From NCBI GenBank assembly GCA_041742235.1, contig JBGSJA010000068.1, forward strand, positions 1 to 14,810: a stretch of DNA of 14,810 nucleotides, in the 5' to 3' direction. Below, in pieces: positions 14,438-14,810 of this stretch. The stretch comes from BOKV01 sp041742235. Lineage in GTDB: Bacteria > Pseudomonadota > Alphaproteobacteria > Rhizobiales > Rhizobiaceae. Made by a program: the position numbers and the translations under genes. How positions within the stretch are numbered: position 1 is the stretch's first letter; each line of letters starts with the position of its first letter. The notes under the pieces were generated by a model that was not told where the DNA came from, searched no databases, and saw nothing but the letters and a program-made list of their open reading frames with translations.

Positions 14438-14468
14438 AAAAAATCCCCGGAACCCGAAGGTCCCGGGG
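14438..14468 (-). terminator. Factor-independent terminator for the convergent kinase gene
   Basis: Bases 14445-14454 pair with 14459-14468 in a 10-bp stem with one A-C mismatch. Read on the minus strand, the loop is TTCG closed by C-G, the very stable tetraloop type, and a run of seven T (complement of 14437-14443) follows at once. It ends transcripts of the minus-strand kinase 31 bases after its stop. On the plus strand the hairpin lies just after the glnE stop but has no U-run, so it is at best a weak 3' end for glnE mRNA. Confidence 0.8.
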
Positions 14469-14498
14469 CAGTCAGGGCAGTAGCTTGTGCGCGCGCAA

Positions 14499-14810
14499 TC
14501 AGCGCTTGCGGTCCATTTCCTCGGCCAGGAATCCTTGCTCGCCGCTGCCGAGTCGCTTCTTCGGATCGAGCGGAAGGCGCAGCGAGACGATCGTGCCCAC
14601 GCCTTCGCGCGAGCGGATCTTCATAGCGCCGCCATGCATTTCGGTGAGTGATCGGGAGATTGCCAAACCCAGGCCCGAACCCTTGTGGCTCTTGGTGAAC
14701 TGGTTCTGCACCTGCTCGAAAGGGCGGCCGAGCCTGGCAAGCCCACGGGCCGAAATCCCGATGCCGTTGTCCTCGATTGTAATCAGTGCCGCGCCCGCGA
14801 CCGTGCGCGC
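14499..14810 (-). CDS. Sensor histidine kinase, C-terminal end only
   Basis: The last 103 residues of a histidine kinase on the minus strand; the rest lies beyond the right edge. It contains the ATP-binding half. The G1 box is IEDNGIGIS. The F-box region is GRPFEQVQNQFTKSHKG, and the G2 box is GSGLGLAISRSLTEMHGG. The final strands of the fold, SREGVGTIVSLRLP, follow. Phe-Glu-Gln-Val followed by Thr-Lys-Ser/Thr-His-Lys-Gly is typical of soluble or PAS-containing hybrid-type kinases of the PleC/DivJ-like group in alphaproteobacteria, so that is a reasonable guess. A charged tail of about 28 residues follows the domain. The phosphoacceptor histidine and sensor domains cannot be seen. It converges on glnE and has its own terminator. 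Confidence 0.88.
   Translation of the reverse strand, partial: ARTVAGAALITIEDNGIGISARGLARLGRPFEQVQNQFTKSHKGSGLGLAISRSLTEMHGGAMKIRSREGVGTIVSLRLPLDPKKRLGSGEQGFLAEEMDRKR

Overview
The window is about 61% G+C by eye, is densely coded on the plus strand, and reads as chromosomal DNA of an alphaproteobacterium. The order Hyphomicrobiales (Rhizobiales) fits best, in a Mesorhizobium/Brucella-like lineage. The evidence is a FeuN-FeuP-FeuQ-type regulatory trio, a cytochrome c maturation block in the rhizobial cycHJKL order, a DegP-type protease followed by an OmpR-type two-component pair, and glnE. These assignments rest on motifs and remembered gene order, not on a database search.

Region 1 (1-802) is a phage or gene-transfer-agent-like relic. 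It opens inside a terminase large-subunit-like reading frame. That frame loses its similarity near 285, where the tail of a holin-like membrane protein takes over in another frame, so a deletion has probably joined two distant phage genes. Two short overlapping frames follow. They look like a lysis spanin pair: a small basic protein with a hydrophobic N-terminus, and a lipoprotein gene that begins inside it.

Region 2 (859-3598) holds a 73-residue secreted FeuN-like protein, the response regulator FeuP, the sensor kinase FeuQ and, after a short gap with its own possible promoter, a small surface-antigen-like lipoprotein. In Sinorhizobium the Feu system controls export of periplasmic cyclic glucans, with FeuN restraining FeuQ.

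Region 3 (3694-7742) is ccmI-ccmE-ccmF-ccmH, joined by stop/start overlaps. It encodes the late steps of haem attachment to c-type cytochromes: the haem chaperone CcmE, the CcmF/CcmH ligase, and the apocytochrome-holding TPR protein CcmI. ccmABCDG are not in the window.

Region 4 (7877-11462) encodes a periplasmic DegP/HtrA-type serine protease, then an OmpR-family response regulator and its sensor kinase, which overlap by 11 bases. This suggests a link between envelope protein quality and signalling, but the stimulus is unknown.

Region 5 (11492-14437) is glnE, the bifunctional adenylyltransferase that sets glutamine synthetase activity. It starts at a TTG 29 bases after the kinase gene. A convergent sensor kinase gene enters from the right edge on the minus strand (14499-14810), and a clear factor-independent terminator for it lies between the two genes.

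Most of the window is ordinary core genome. The parts that best repay a second look are the phage scar with its nested lysis genes, the tiny FeuN-like gene and its possible leaderless start, and several unexplained short repeats and hairpins between genes. I found no tRNA, rRNA, CRISPR array or insertion sequence, and no gene-free stretch longer than 300 bases.
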